Below, one piece after another: positions 25,931-34,325 of a stretch of DNA of 64,000 bases (position 1 is its first letter; each line of letters opens with the position of its first letter). The notes under the pieces are model-generated. The model was not told the origin of the DNA and searched no databases. It saw only the letters and a program-made list of their open reading frames with translations. The DNA is taken from positions 62,001 to 126,000 of the forward strand of contig NZ_JAGINP010000002.1 of assembly GCF_017876155.1 (NCBI RefSeq), written 5' to 3'. The position numbers and the translations under genes were made by a program. The stretch is from Azospirillum rugosum. Lineage in GTDB: Bacteria; Pseudomonadota; Alphaproteobacteria; Azospirillales; Azospirillaceae.

Positions 25931-27208
25931 ATGGGCTTCATCCGTTCCCGCTCCGCCGTCGCCCCGCTCCGCCGCGGCGTTCCGGTCTCCTTCGCGTCGT
26001 CCGCCGCCTCCACCGCCATGGCGCCGCGCCGCACGTCGGTCGTGCAGGCCGTCGCCCTGAACCGGCCGGAAGACCCGATGCACTGCATCCGTCCGGGCGT
26101 CCTGAAGGACACCGCGGCCAGCTTCGTGGCGGCCTTCGGGCAGACGGTTGGTGGGGACGTGCTCTACGCCGTGAAGTGCAACCCGGAGCCGACGGTGCTG
26201 CGCGCCCTGTGGGAGGGCGGCGTGCGCCACTTCGACGTCGCCTCGCCCGGCGAAATCCGCCTGATCCGCCAGATGTTCCCGGACGCCGAGCTGCACTACA
26301 TGCACCCGGTGAAGGGCCGCGAAGCGATCCGCACCGCCTACCAGCAGTACGGCGTGCGCGACTTCGTGCTCGACAGCATGGAGGAGCTGCAGAAGATCCT
26401 GGAGGAGACAGGCGACGCGCAGGATCTGGGCCTCGTCGTGCGCCTCGCCCTGCCGAAGGGCAACGCCGTCTACGACCTGTCCGGCAAGTTCGGCGCCCCG
26501 GCGGCCGACGCGGTGGAACTGCTGCGCGCCGTGCGCATGGTCGCGAACAAGATCGGCGTGTCTTTCCACGTCGGCTCGCAGATGCTGGATCCGGCCGCTT
26601 ACGAGCGGGCGCTGGAGCTGGCCGGCCGCATCATCGCGGACAGCGGCGTGGTGATCGACGTGCTGGACGTGGGCGGCGGCTTCCCGGTGTCCTACCCGGG
26701 CGTCACCCCGCCGCCGCTCGGCGACTTCATGGAGGCCATCGCCCGTGGCGTGACGAAGCTCAATCTGCCGGCGCACTGCCGCGTCTGGTGCGAGCCGGGC
26801 CGCGCGCTGGTGGCGCCGGGTGTGTCGCTGGTGGTGCAGGTCATCAAGCGCCGCGGCAACGAGCTGTTCATCAACGACGGCGTCTATGGCGCCCTGTCGG
26901 ACGCCGGCGTCCCCGGCTTCCGCTTCCCGGCCCGGATGATCCGCCCGTTCGCGACCATGACCGACGCGCCGCTGGAGGCGTTCAGCTTCTACGGCCCGAC
27001 CTGCGACAGCGCCGACAAGATGAACGGCCCGTTCCATCTTCCGGCCGACATCCAGGCCGGCGACTGGATCGAGCTGGGGCAGCTGGGCGCCTACGGTTCC
27101 TGCCTACGCACCGCGTTCAACGGCTTCGACCAGGCGCGCGTGGTGGAGGTTTCGGACCTGCCGCTCCTGGCGACTCCGGGTTACGACCTGAAATCCTGCG
27201 TCGCTTAA
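25931..27208 (+). CDS. Ornithine (lysine/ornithine) decarboxylase, type III fold
   Basis: A 425-residue alanine-racemase-fold PLP decarboxylase. VLYAVKCNPEP carries the PLP lysine (about residue 81), EPGRALVAPG binds phosphate, and FYGPTCDSADKM carries the catalytic cysteine and aspartate of eukaryotic-type ornithine decarboxylases. It makes putrescine from ornithine. The first ~45 residues are Ala/Arg/Ser-rich and may be an extension; AAGGAG supports this start. Homospermidine synthase follows. Confidence 0.92.
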   Translation: MGFIRSRSAVAPLRRGVPVSFASSAASTAMAPRRTSVVQAVALNRPEDPMHCIRPGVLKDTAASFVAAFGQTVGGDVLYAVKCNPEPTVLRALWEGGVRHFDVASPGEIRLIRQMFPDAELHYMHPVKGREAIRTAYQQYGVRDFVLDSMEELQKILEETGDAQDLGLVVRLALPKGNAVYDLSGKFGAPAADAVELLRAVRMVANKIGVSFHVGSQMLDPAAYERALELAGRIIADSGVVIDVLDVGGGFPVSYPGVTPPPLGDFMEAIARGVTKLNLPAHCRVWCEPGRALVAPGVSLVVQVIKRRGNELFINDGVYGALSDAGVPGFRFPARMIRPFATMTDAPLEAFSFYGPTCDSADKMNGPFHLPADIQAGDWIELGQLGAYGSCLRTAFNGFDQARVVEVSDLPLLATPGYDLKSCVA

Positions 27209-27361
27209 GACCAGCACCCGCGTTTGCGGCGCGGGAAAGCTGTGGCTATCCCAAAAAAATAACCGTAAACAATCGTTGGCTTGGCGACCCACGCTGCCCT
27301 TCAAGAGGAGCGGGGTCGTCACGCCGTGGTTTTGACTCGCCAGCCTCGGGGGATCGTCGTC

Positions 27362-28780
27362 ATGACCCTGGACACCAAGCACCTCACTTTCACCGGCCGC
27401 ATGGTCATTGTCGGCTTCGGATCGATTGGCCAGGGAGTGTTGCCCCTGATCCTGCGCCACATCGGAATCGCGAAGGACCAGATCACCATCGTCACGGCGG
27501 AAGAGCGCGGCCATGCCGAGGCCGACGCGCTTGGTGTGAAGTTCATCAACCTTCCGTTGACGAAGGAGAACTTCGTCCAGGTGCTGGAGCCCATGCTGGG
27601 CAAGGGCGATTTCCTGGTGAACCTGTCGGTCGACGTGTCGTCCATCGCGCTGGTGGAGTTCTGCCACAAGGTCGGCGCCAACTATCTCGACACCTGCATC
27701 GAGCCCTGGGCCGGCGGCTACACCGACACCTCGCTGACGCCGTCCTTGCGCTCCAACTACGCGCTGCGCGAATCGGTGCTGTCGCACCGCGCCACCTACG
27801 CCGGCGGCCCGACCGCCGTGCTGACCCACGGCGCCAACCCCGGCCTCGTCTCGCACTTCGTGAAGCAGGCGCTGCTGAACGTCGCCCGCGACACCGGCGT
27901 CGCGGTGGACACGCCGACGGACCGCGCCGGCTGGGGTGCCCTGGCCGCCACGCTGGGCGTCAAGGTGATCCACATCGCGGAGCGCGACACCCAGGTGTCT
28001 GCTGTGCCGAAGAAGGTGGGCGAGTTCGTCAACACCTGGTCGATCGACGGCTTCGTGGGCGAGGGCTGCCAGCCGGCCGAACTCGGCTGGGGCAGCCATG
28101 AGAAGCAGCTGCCGCCCGACGGCTACCGCCACGAGTTCGGCTGCGACGCGGCCATCTATCTGATGCGCCCCGGCGCCTCCACCCGCGTGCGCACCTGGAC
28201 GCCGCTGGAAGGGCCGTTCCACGGCTTCCTGATCACCCACAGCGAGGCGATCTCCATCGCCGACTACTACACGGTGCGCGACGGCAACCACGTCACCTAC
28301 CGCCCGACCGTGCACTACGCCTATCACCCCTGCGACGACGCGGTGAAGTCGGTGCACGAGCTGGCCGGCAAGAACTGGTTCATGCAGCCGGAGCAGCGCC
28401 TGCTGATGGACGAGATCGTCAGCGGCACCGACGAGCTGGGGGTCCTGCTGATGGGCCACAAGAAGGGCGCCTATTGGTACGGTTCCCGCCTGACGGTGGA
28501 GGAGGCGCGCAAGCTCGTCCCCTACAACAACGCCACCTCGCTCCAGGTCTGCGTGTCGGTGCTCGCCGGCATCGTCTGGGCGCTGGAAAACCCGAACCGC
28601 GGCATCGTGGAGCCGGACGAGATGGACTTCGCCCGCGTGCTGGAGATCTGCGCCCCCTACCTCGGCCAGGTCGTCGGCGCCTACGGCGACTGGACCCCGC
28701 TCCAGGACCGCAGCCGCCTCTTCCCGGAGGACGTGGACCAGGACGACCCCTGGCAGTTCAAGAACTTCCGCGTGGTGTGA
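27362..28780 (+). CDS. hss: Homospermidine synthase
   Basis: 472 residues. The NAD-binding Rossmann motif MVIVGFGSIGQGVLPLILRH lies near residues 14-33, followed by family blocks YLDTCIEPWAGGY and THGANPGLVSHFVKQALL. The enzyme makes sym-homospermidine from two putrescines, the characteristic polyamine of many alphaproteobacteria. It lies downstream of ornithine decarboxylase with a 153-bp gap and ends at a strong terminator, so the pair forms a putrescine-to-homospermidine pathway. Confidence 0.96.
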   Translation: MTLDTKHLTFTGRMVIVGFGSIGQGVLPLILRHIGIAKDQITIVTAEERGHAEADALGVKFINLPLTKENFVQVLEPMLGKGDFLVNLSVDVSSIALVEFCHKVGANYLDTCIEPWAGGYTDTSLTPSLRSNYALRESVLSHRATYAGGPTAVLTHGANPGLVSHFVKQALLNVARDTGVAVDTPTDRAGWGALAATLGVKVIHIAERDTQVSAVPKKVGEFVNTWSIDGFVGEGCQPAELGWGSHEKQLPPDGYRHEFGCDAAIYLMRPGASTRVRTWTPLEGPFHGFLITHSEAISIADYYTVRDGNHVTYRPTVHYAYHPCDDAVKSVHELAGKNWFMQPEQRLLMDEIVSGTDELGVLLMGHKKGAYWYGSRLTVEEARKLVPYNNATSLQVCVSVLAGIVWALENPNRGIVEPDEMDFARVLEICAPYLGQVVGAYGDWTPLQDRSRLFPEDVDQDDPWQFKNFRVV

Positions 28781-28782
28781 CG

Positions 28783-28807
28783 AAAGGGGTCCTTCGGGAC
28801 CCCTTTT
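28783..28807 (+). terminator. Rho-independent terminator after homospermidine synthase
   Basis: A perfect 10-bp stem AAAGGGGTCC/GGACCCCTTT with a TTCG tetraloop and a short T run, starting two bases after the hss stop codon. Confidence 0.9.
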
Positions 28808-28823
28808 CATACCATCGCTACCG

Positions 28824-28857
28824 TCGTAGGTTGGGTGGAGCGAAGCGCAACCCAACA
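28824..28857 (+). repeat. REP sequence flanking the RAYT gene (left)
   Basis: 34 bp containing GGTTGGGTGGAGCGAAGCGC and ending AACCCAACA; an imperfect palindrome (TTGGGT...ACCCAA). Its inverse occurs on the other side of the transposase gene with one mismatch. Confidence 0.85.
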
Positions 28858-28871
28858 CACGCCTCCGTTGC

Positions 28872-29405
28872 ATGCACTACCGACGGGACCGGACGCCGGG
28901 CGGAACCTACTTCTTCACCGTGGTCACCGCCAATCGGCGCCCGGTCTTCCGCCGTCCCGCCATGGTGGCCTTGCTGCGCGAATCCTTGCGGGCGGAGATG
29001 GCGCAGCACCCCTTCACCATCGACGCCATGGTCGTGCTTCCCGACCACCTCCACGCCGTCTGGACTCTGCCGGAAGGCGACGCCGACTACTCGAACCGGT
29101 GGCGGCGGATCAAGGGCTGGGTCACGCGCCATTGCCACGCGGACGTTCTGCCGCGTCCCTCAGGCGCCAAGGCCGCGCGCGGAGACCAGGAACTCTGGCA
29201 ACGGCGATTCTGGGAACACCGCATCCGGGACGAGCGGGACCTCGCGGTGCACATCGACTACATCCACATCAACCCGGTGAAGCACGGGCTTGTCGCCAGC
29301 CCCGGGGACTGGCCCCATTCCAGCTTCCGGCGCTTCGTGCGGAACGGCACGTATGGGCCGGATTGGCTTGGTTCGGACTCCGCCGATAAGCTCGTCCTGG
29401 AATGA
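28872..29405 (+). CDS. REP-associated tyrosine transposase (RAYT, Y1_Tnp domain)
   Basis: A 177-residue IS200-like HUH-Y1 protein. VVLPDHLHAVWTLP carries the HxH metal motif, here as DHLHAV, and IDYIHINPVKHGLVASPGDW contains the nucleophile tyrosine region. GGTYFFTVVTANRRPVF is the typical RAYT start. A single copy lies between inverted REP sequences and has no terminal transposon ends, so it is a domesticated REP-processing enzyme rather than an autonomous IS. Confidence 0.9.
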   Translation: MHYRRDRTPGGTYFFTVVTANRRPVFRRPAMVALLRESLRAEMAQHPFTIDAMVVLPDHLHAVWTLPEGDADYSNRWRRIKGWVTRHCHADVLPRPSGAKAARGDQELWQRRFWEHRIRDERDLAVHIDYIHINPVKHGLVASPGDWPHSSFRRFVRNGTYGPDWLGSDSADKLVLE

Positions 29406-29413
29406 CGTGCGGA

Positions 29414-29447
29414 TGTTGGGTTGCGCTGCGCTCCACCCAACCTACGA
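29414..29447 (-). repeat. REP sequence flanking the RAYT gene (right, inverted)
   Basis: Inverse of the left REP with one A/C difference in the loop (GCGCAGCGC instead of GCGAAGCGC). With the left copy it encloses the RAYT gene. Confidence 0.85.
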
Positions 29448-29814
29448 AGTTTGCTTTGATATTCGGCGGACCATGAACGGGATTTCATGATCGTGCAACG
29501 GTGGGGTCAGCGGGCGGTCGCTATAACTCCTTCCATTGCATGACCTCTGACTTTGGTGAGTTATCCACCGGCGGTTCCCGCCGCCGGCCTACCGATCCGG
29601 TCTCTCCCGCATACCCGCCGGATCGGACCCTGAGGCGGGGCGTGAGGAATAAGGCTTTGGGTTATTGCGTCCCCCGCACCCCTGGCTTCCCCGCTCCCTC
29701 ACGCCCCGCCACCTTTCCAGCACAATCTTTTCCACGCCACTTTTTCCACGCCACCTTTTCCACGGTGGCCAAGCTGCCGCCGGACTTGACGCGGACCCCT
29801 GCCGGCGGGATTGA
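29448..29814. other. Non-coding stretch before recG
   Basis: This 367-bp gap has no convincing gene. It contains a DnaA-box-like TTATCCACC at 29561-29569, a GC hairpin just after it, and a 14-bp tandem repeat at 29728-29769. Confidence 0.5.
29728..29769 (+). repeat. 14-bp tandem repeat (TTTTCCACGCCACY, about three units)
   Basis: TTTTCCACG starts at 29728, 29742 and 29756, exactly 14 bp apart; the first two units share the full CCAC tail and the third ends GGTGG. The core resembles a degenerate DnaA box. Confidence 0.75.
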
Positions 29815-31938
29815 ATGGGCTCCGGCCCCGTATCCCGCCTGCGAGACCAACCCCCCGTGCGTCCCGTCGTCCTCTTCCCCCTGTTCAAGCCGGTGACGGC
29901 GCTCCCCGGCCTCGGCCCGCGGCTCGGCAAGCTGGTCGAGAAGCTGGCCGGCGAGCATGTCGTCGACCTGCTCTGGCACCTGCCGTCGGGCGTCATCGAC
30001 CGCCGCTTCGCGCCGAAGATCGCCCAGGCGCCGAACGGGCGCATCGCCACCCTGACCGTGCGTGTGGATTCGCACGCCGCCCCGCTCAACCCGCGCCATC
30101 CCTACAAGGTCCGCTGCACCGACGAGACTGGGGTGCTGGAACTGATCTATTTCCACGTGAAGGGCGACTGGCTGGAACGGCAGATGCCGGTCGGCAAGAC
30201 GGTGGTGGTGTCCGGCAAGGTCGAATGGTTCCACGACACGCCGCAGATCACCCATCCCGACGCCGTCGTCCCCGTCGAATCGAAGGACGAGATCGAGGCG
30301 ATCGAGCCCGTCTACCCGATGACCGCCGGCCTGCCGGCCAAGACCCTGCGCAAGGCCGTGCGCGCCATGCTGGCCGACGTGCCGGAGCTGCCGGAATGGC
30401 AGGACGCGGCGTGGCGCGCCAAGAACGGCTGGCCCGCCTGGCACGAGGCCATCCTCCGCGCCCACACGCCGGAGGACGAGGGCGACCTCGCCCCCACGTC
30501 CCCAATTCGGACCCGGCTCGCCTACGACGAGCTTCTGTCCAACCAACTGGCCTTGACCCTGGTCCGCATGCAGCAGCGCCGCCTGTCCGGCCGCGTCATC
30601 CAGGGCGACGGCCGTCTGCGCGCCATGGTCGCCAAGGCGCTGCCCTTCGCCCTGACCAACTCCCAGGCCGGCGCGCTGGAGGAGATTTACGCCGACATGG
30701 CGGCGGAGCGGCGCATGCTGCGCCTGCTCCAGGGCGACGTCGGCAGCGGCAAGACGGTGGTGGCCCTCATGGCCATGCTGAACGCCGTGGAGGCCGGTCA
30801 CCAGGCCGCGCTGATGGCCCCGACCGAAATCCTGGCGCGCCAGCACGCGGAAAGCCTCGCCCCGCTGTGCAAGGCGGCCGGGGTGGACATCGCGCTGCTG
30901 ACCGGGCGCGACAAGGGCAAGGCGCGGCAGGCGGTGCTCGACCGACTGGCCTCCGGCGAGCTGCCGCTGCTCGTCGGCACCCACGCCATCTTCCAGGAGG
31001 ACGTGGCCTTCAAGGATCTGGCGCTCGCCGTGATCGACGAGCAGCACCGCTTCGGCGTCCACCAGCGGCTCCAGCTCTCGACCAAGGGGCGGGCGGTGGA
31101 TGTGCTGGTGATGACCGCCACGCCGATCCCGCGCACCCTGACGCTGACCGCCTACGGCGACATGGACGTGTCCCGCCTGACCGAGAAGCCGGCCGGGCGC
31201 AAGCCGATCCAGACCGTGACCATCGCGCTCGACCGGCTGGAGGACGTCGTCAACGGCATCCACCGCAAGGTGCAGGAGGGGGCGCGCGCCTACTGGGTCT
31301 GCCCGCTGGTCGAGGAGTCGGAGCAGACCGACCTCGCCGCGGTGACGGAGCGGCACGCCTTCCTGCGCGCCACCTTCGGCGACCGGGTCGGGCTGGTGCA
31401 CGGCAAGATGCGCGGGCCCGACAAGGACGCGGTGATGGCCGCCTTCGCCGCCGGCGAGCTGGACGTGCTGGTCGCCACCACGGTCATCGAGGTCGGCGTG
31501 AACGTGCCCGAGGCGACCGTCATGGTGATCGAGCACGCGGAGCGCTTCGGCCTCGCCCAGCTGCACCAGCTGCGCGGCCGGGTGGGGCGCGGCGACAAGC
31601 CCTCCACCTGCCTGCTGATGTTCGACCCGCAGCTGACCGAGACGGCGCGCGCCCGCCTGAAGACCATGCGCGACACCGAGGACGGCTTCGTCATCGCCGA
31701 GGAGGACCTGCGCCTGCGTGGCGCCGGCGAGGTTCTGGGCACCCGCCAGTCCGGCCTGCCGGAGTTCCGCATGGCCGACCTGACCGTCCACGGTGAGCTT
31801 CTGGCCGCCGCCCGCGACGACGCCAAGCTGATCGTCGACCGCGACCCCGACCTCGCCAGCCCCCGCGGCCAAGCCCTGCGCACGTTGCTGTATTTGTTCG
31901 CGCGGGATGCCGCGGCGAAGACGCTGCGGTCGGGGTGA
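29815..31938 (+). CDS. recG: ATP-dependent DNA helicase RecG
   Basis: 707 residues. An N-terminal wedge/OB domain (about 40-260) starts with TALPGLGPRLGKLVEKLAG. The helicase core has LLQGDVGSGKTVVAL (Walker A), AVIDEQHRFGVHQR (DEQH box), MTATPIPRTL (motif III) and LHQLRGRVGRG (motif VI). It remodels stalled forks and Holliday junctions. A GTG at 29857 is an alternative start. The gene is followed by repeat A4 and an insertion rather than directly by DUF502. Confidence 0.96.
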   Translation: MGSGPVSRLRDQPPVRPVVLFPLFKPVTALPGLGPRLGKLVEKLAGEHVVDLLWHLPSGVIDRRFAPKIAQAPNGRIATLTVRVDSHAAPLNPRHPYKVRCTDETGVLELIYFHVKGDWLERQMPVGKTVVVSGKVEWFHDTPQITHPDAVVPVESKDEIEAIEPVYPMTAGLPAKTLRKAVRAMLADVPELPEWQDAAWRAKNGWPAWHEAILRAHTPEDEGDLAPTSPIRTRLAYDELLSNQLALTLVRMQQRRLSGRVIQGDGRLRAMVAKALPFALTNSQAGALEEIYADMAAERRMLRLLQGDVGSGKTVVALMAMLNAVEAGHQAALMAPTEILARQHAESLAPLCKAAGVDIALLTGRDKGKARQAVLDRLASGELPLLVGTHAIFQEDVAFKDLALAVIDEQHRFGVHQRLQLSTKGRAVDVLVMTATPIPRTLTLTAYGDMDVSRLTEKPAGRKPIQTVTIALDRLEDVVNGIHRKVQEGARAYWVCPLVEESEQTDLAAVTERHAFLRATFGDRVGLVHGKMRGPDKDAVMAAFAAGELDVLVATTVIEVGVNVPEATVMVIEHAERFGLAQLHQLRGRVGRGDKPSTCLLMFDPQLTETARARLKTMRDTEDGFVIAEEDLRLRGAGEVLGTRQSGLPEFRMADLTVHGELLAAARDDAKLIVDRDPDLASPRGQALRTLLYLFARDAAAKTLRSG

Positions 31939-31948
31939 GGGGGAAGTT

Positions 31949-32155
31949 CTCGCGTTGGACCCCCCTCCCAACCTCCCCCCACTTCGCGGGGGGAGGGGCT
32001 TGTCGACGGAGCGGCGGCAGTCCCCTCCCTCGCCGAAGGTGGGGGCGCAGAGCCGACGGCCGAAGGCCGGACGAGCGCCGAAGGCGATCGTAGGCGGCGC
32101 GCGGTCGCGAGACTTGCGAGCGACCGTGGTTAGGGAGGGGGCCCGGCGCGACCAC
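31949..32155. repeat. Family A element, copy A4, with a nested insertion
   Basis: The A-type ends and left hairpin (CTCCCCCCACTTCGCGGGGG) are intact, but the right hairpin is interrupted after CCGAAGGTGGGGG by about 83 bp (element C, 32046-32128) before GTTAGGGAGGGGGCCC resumes. It lies between recG and the first cassette. Confidence 0.8.
32046..32128 (+). repeat. Element C, copy C1, nested in A4
   Basis: About 83 bp with two small palindromes: CGGCCGAAGGCCGG and the arms CGGTCGC/GCGACCG. A close relative (C2) is nested in family B at 50771. Confidence 0.75.
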
Positions 32156-32162
32156 GATGCCG

Positions 32163-32214
32163 CGGGTGGGCGGAGCCGGTGATGAATCCCAGCGACCAGA
32201 CGCCCAGGCGTGGG
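32163..32214 (-). pseudogene. DUF502 gene fragment at the left edge of cassette 1
   Basis: 52 bp matching 33635-33686 inside the DUF502 gene with about five mismatches, in the same orientation. It encodes a remnant of PRLGVWSLGFITG followed by AHP. It has no start or stop of its own and marks the left side of the inserted segment carrying the gene at 32425. Confidence 0.8.
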
Positions 32215-32424
32215 AGAAACCCCGCTCGGTACGTCGTGGTCCGAGGAGGTCGGCGCTGAACAGGCGCTTTCCAATCTCAATACAAAAGCACCACAATACT
32301 TCGGTATCTAATTAATGCGCTAAGGACTGCGACAATATTTCCAATGAACGATTTGAAAGAGTCCGCCGTAGAGTGCGTCGAAGCAGGACCTTGAATACAA
32401 CGGCTGGAGGCAGAGATCGTCGTC
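32215..32424. other. AT-richer upstream region of cassette 1
   Basis: About 210 bp with visibly lower GC than its surroundings (for example TATCTAATTAATGCGCTAAG at 32306-32325). No gene is seen in it. It probably holds the promoter of the cassette gene. Confidence 0.5.
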
Positions 32425-33384
32425 ATGAACATATCCGATGCATCTCCCCTGGCCAGCGGCTCGGCGCAGCGACTGGTGCCGTCTTCGTCCTCATCGCAAT
32501 CCCTGTCGGCCACCGGAACAGCGGTTCAGGCCAGCAAGGAAGCCGGGGTCAAGGACAGCGTGTCGTTGAGCCCTCTGGCTTCGTCCCTGCACGACGAGTC
32601 GCTGACTGCGTTCAATGCATTGTCTTCAGAAACGCGCACCCAACTCTCCTCGCTGGTGGACAGCGGGGCGCTGTCCGGGGAAGACGTGCACAACGCCTTG
32701 AAACAGCGGGTCAAGGAAGCGCGCCGGAGCGCTTACTCAGCCACCTTCCGCATGGCGCACAACGATAACGCGGATCTGTTCTTCAACGAAAATACCAACC
32801 GTGGCGACTTTCAGAATGCGTTGCGTGCCACCACCGAGAAGCGGGCGGAACTCATGAAGAAGCTGTCCGCGCTGGACGGTGCGGGGCAAGGCAGTTCCGC
32901 GGACTATGCCAACCTTTCCCAGCAGCTCGTGGCGTCGGATGCAAACCCCAAATTGCTGCGCGATCGCTCTGGCATGAAGCGGTACATCATGGACCCGTTC
33001 GGCGGCGTCGATTTTGAAGACTCGCGGTTGAACACGACCCGCAAGGAAGTCGACGCGGTTTACAAATTGAAAGCGGCCGGAGTTGACCTGTCCGCCATCG
33101 ACCGGGGCGTGCGCGCCCTTGGGGAGCGCGATGCTGCATCCATCATCGCGGAACGTGCCGATCTGCCCCACGCCACCACCGTCGCCAAGGACCGGGAATT
33201 CTCGTTAAACGATGCCCTGGTCCAACCGATTCGGGTCCCGCCGATGAAGGAGGGTGCCGACATGGTCGGCGACCGGGCCAGCATATTGGCCGCAAATCCG
33301 GAGCTTCGGCGGGATCTTGAGAAATCCGCAGGCATATCCGAAGAGATGAGCCGCTACATGAAGGAGGTCCGGGTTCGGTACTGA
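32425..33384 (+). CDS. Unknown cassette protein 1, paralogue of the gene at 44642
   Basis: 319 residues, no signal peptide or membrane segment. The first ~55 residues are Ser/Ala-rich and low in complexity, then comes DSVSLSPLASSL, a pattern also seen near the N-termini of FlgM-like and other flagellum-related proteins. Residues about 65-100 (ALSSETRTQLSSLVDSGALS and EDVHNALKQ) align with the second cassette protein. The remainder is predicted helical, rich in Lys, Arg, Asp and Glu. Codon use is less GC-biased than its neighbours. GGAGG lies 14 bases upstream. Function unknown; secretion or flagellar association is speculation. Confidence 0.7.
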   Translation: MNISDASPLASGSAQRLVPSSSSSQSLSATGTAVQASKEAGVKDSVSLSPLASSLHDESLTAFNALSSETRTQLSSLVDSGALSGEDVHNALKQRVKEARRSAYSATFRMAHNDNADLFFNENTNRGDFQNALRATTEKRAELMKKLSALDGAGQGSSADYANLSQQLVASDANPKLLRDRSGMKRYIMDPFGGVDFEDSRLNTTRKEVDAVYKLKAAGVDLSAIDRGVRALGERDAASIIAERADLPHATTVAKDREFSLNDALVQPIRVPPMKEGADMVGDRASILAANPELRRDLEKSAGISEEMSRYMKEVRVRY

Positions 33385-33409
33385 ATGGACATGGCAGGGG
33401 CACATCGAC

Positions 33410-34156
33410 TCACGCCCTGATCTTCTCCTGAACCACCGCCCCCTTCACCTCGCGCAGCTTCCGTTCCGGCGGGCTGACGATGCCGCCGCTCATCACCATC
33501 TTCAGCCCGTCCTCGACCGTCATGTCCAGCACGGTGACCTCGCGCCGCGGCACCATCAGCAGGTAGCCGGCGGTCGGCGGGGCGCAGGGGATGAAGACGT
33601 GGACCATCGCCTCCGCGCTGACCTTCTGCACCTCCGGGTGGGCGGCGCCGGTGATGAAGCCCAGCGACCAGACGCCGAGCCGCGGGTACTCCACCAGCAC
33701 CACCTCGCGGAAGGCGTTGGACTTCTTGGCGACGACCGTCTCGACGATCTGCTTCACGGCGCCGTAGACGGAACGCACGACCGGCATCCGCCCCACGGCC
33801 CCTTCGCCCATGCGCACGACGAGGCGCCCGACATAGCCGGCGGTGAAGGCACCGATCAGCGTCAGCGCGACGATCAGAGTCACCACGCCGATGCCGGGGA
33901 TGGAGAAGGGCAGGTAATTTTCCGGGTTGTAGGCCGCGGGGATCAGCGGGCGGATGTGCCCGTCGATGAAGGACAGGAACCACCAGCCGATGTAAATCGT
34001 CACCGCGATCGGGGCGGTGACCAGCACGCCGGCCAGGAAATAGGCGCGCAGCCGTCCCATCAGCCCGATGCCCTCGCGCCGCGGCGGGCGGGGAGCCACG
34101 CTGCTGGGCGCCGCGCTGTTGTCGGCCGCACCGCTGTCCTGCTCGGTCCCGTCCAC
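33410..34156 (-). CDS. DUF502 family membrane protein
   Basis: 248 residues with two transmembrane segments (AYFLAGVLVTAPIAVTIYIGWW, shown in part, at about 38-60, and GVVTLIVALTLIGAFTAGYV at about 90-110). Family motifs are LMGRLRAYFLAGVLVTAPI and MPVVRSVYGAVKQIVETV. The C-terminal half is soluble. The function is unknown. In related genomes it is, to my knowledge, commonly near recG, mfd and sdhE, which fits this region. Confidence 0.88.
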   Translation of the reverse strand: MDGTEQDSGAADNSAAPSSVAPRPPRREGIGLMGRLRAYFLAGVLVTAPIAVTIYIGWWFLSFIDGHIRPLIPAAYNPENYLPFSIPGIGVVTLIVALTLIGAFTAGYVGRLVVRMGEGAVGRMPVVRSVYGAVKQIVETVVAKKSNAFREVVLVEYPRLGVWSLGFITGAAHPEVQKVSAEAMVHVFIPCAPPTAGYLLMVPRREVTVLDMTVEDGLKMVMSGGIVSPPERKLREVKGAVVQEKIRA

Positions 34157-34325
34157 GCTCCGCTCCCGAAAAACGCTGCCCGTTCATGGCGCTGCACACC
34201 ATTGTGGCCCAGGACCGGCGTCCCGCTCAATCCGTTTCAATCGGTGGACGTCCGGCGGAAGCGTGGCGCATCGGATGGAACTCCGTCCGGGGGAGTGGGC
34301 CGGGGCCGGCCGCGGCCATACATCC

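Noticed and set aside
28872..29405. A complete IS200/IS605 insertion sequence
   Set aside because: There is no TnpB-like partner and the flanks are REP palindromes in inverted orientation, as for RAYT genes.
29662..32280. An 872-residue open frame on the minus strand across recG
   Set aside because: Antisense shadow of recG with biased His/Arg/Gly composition and no recognisable motif.
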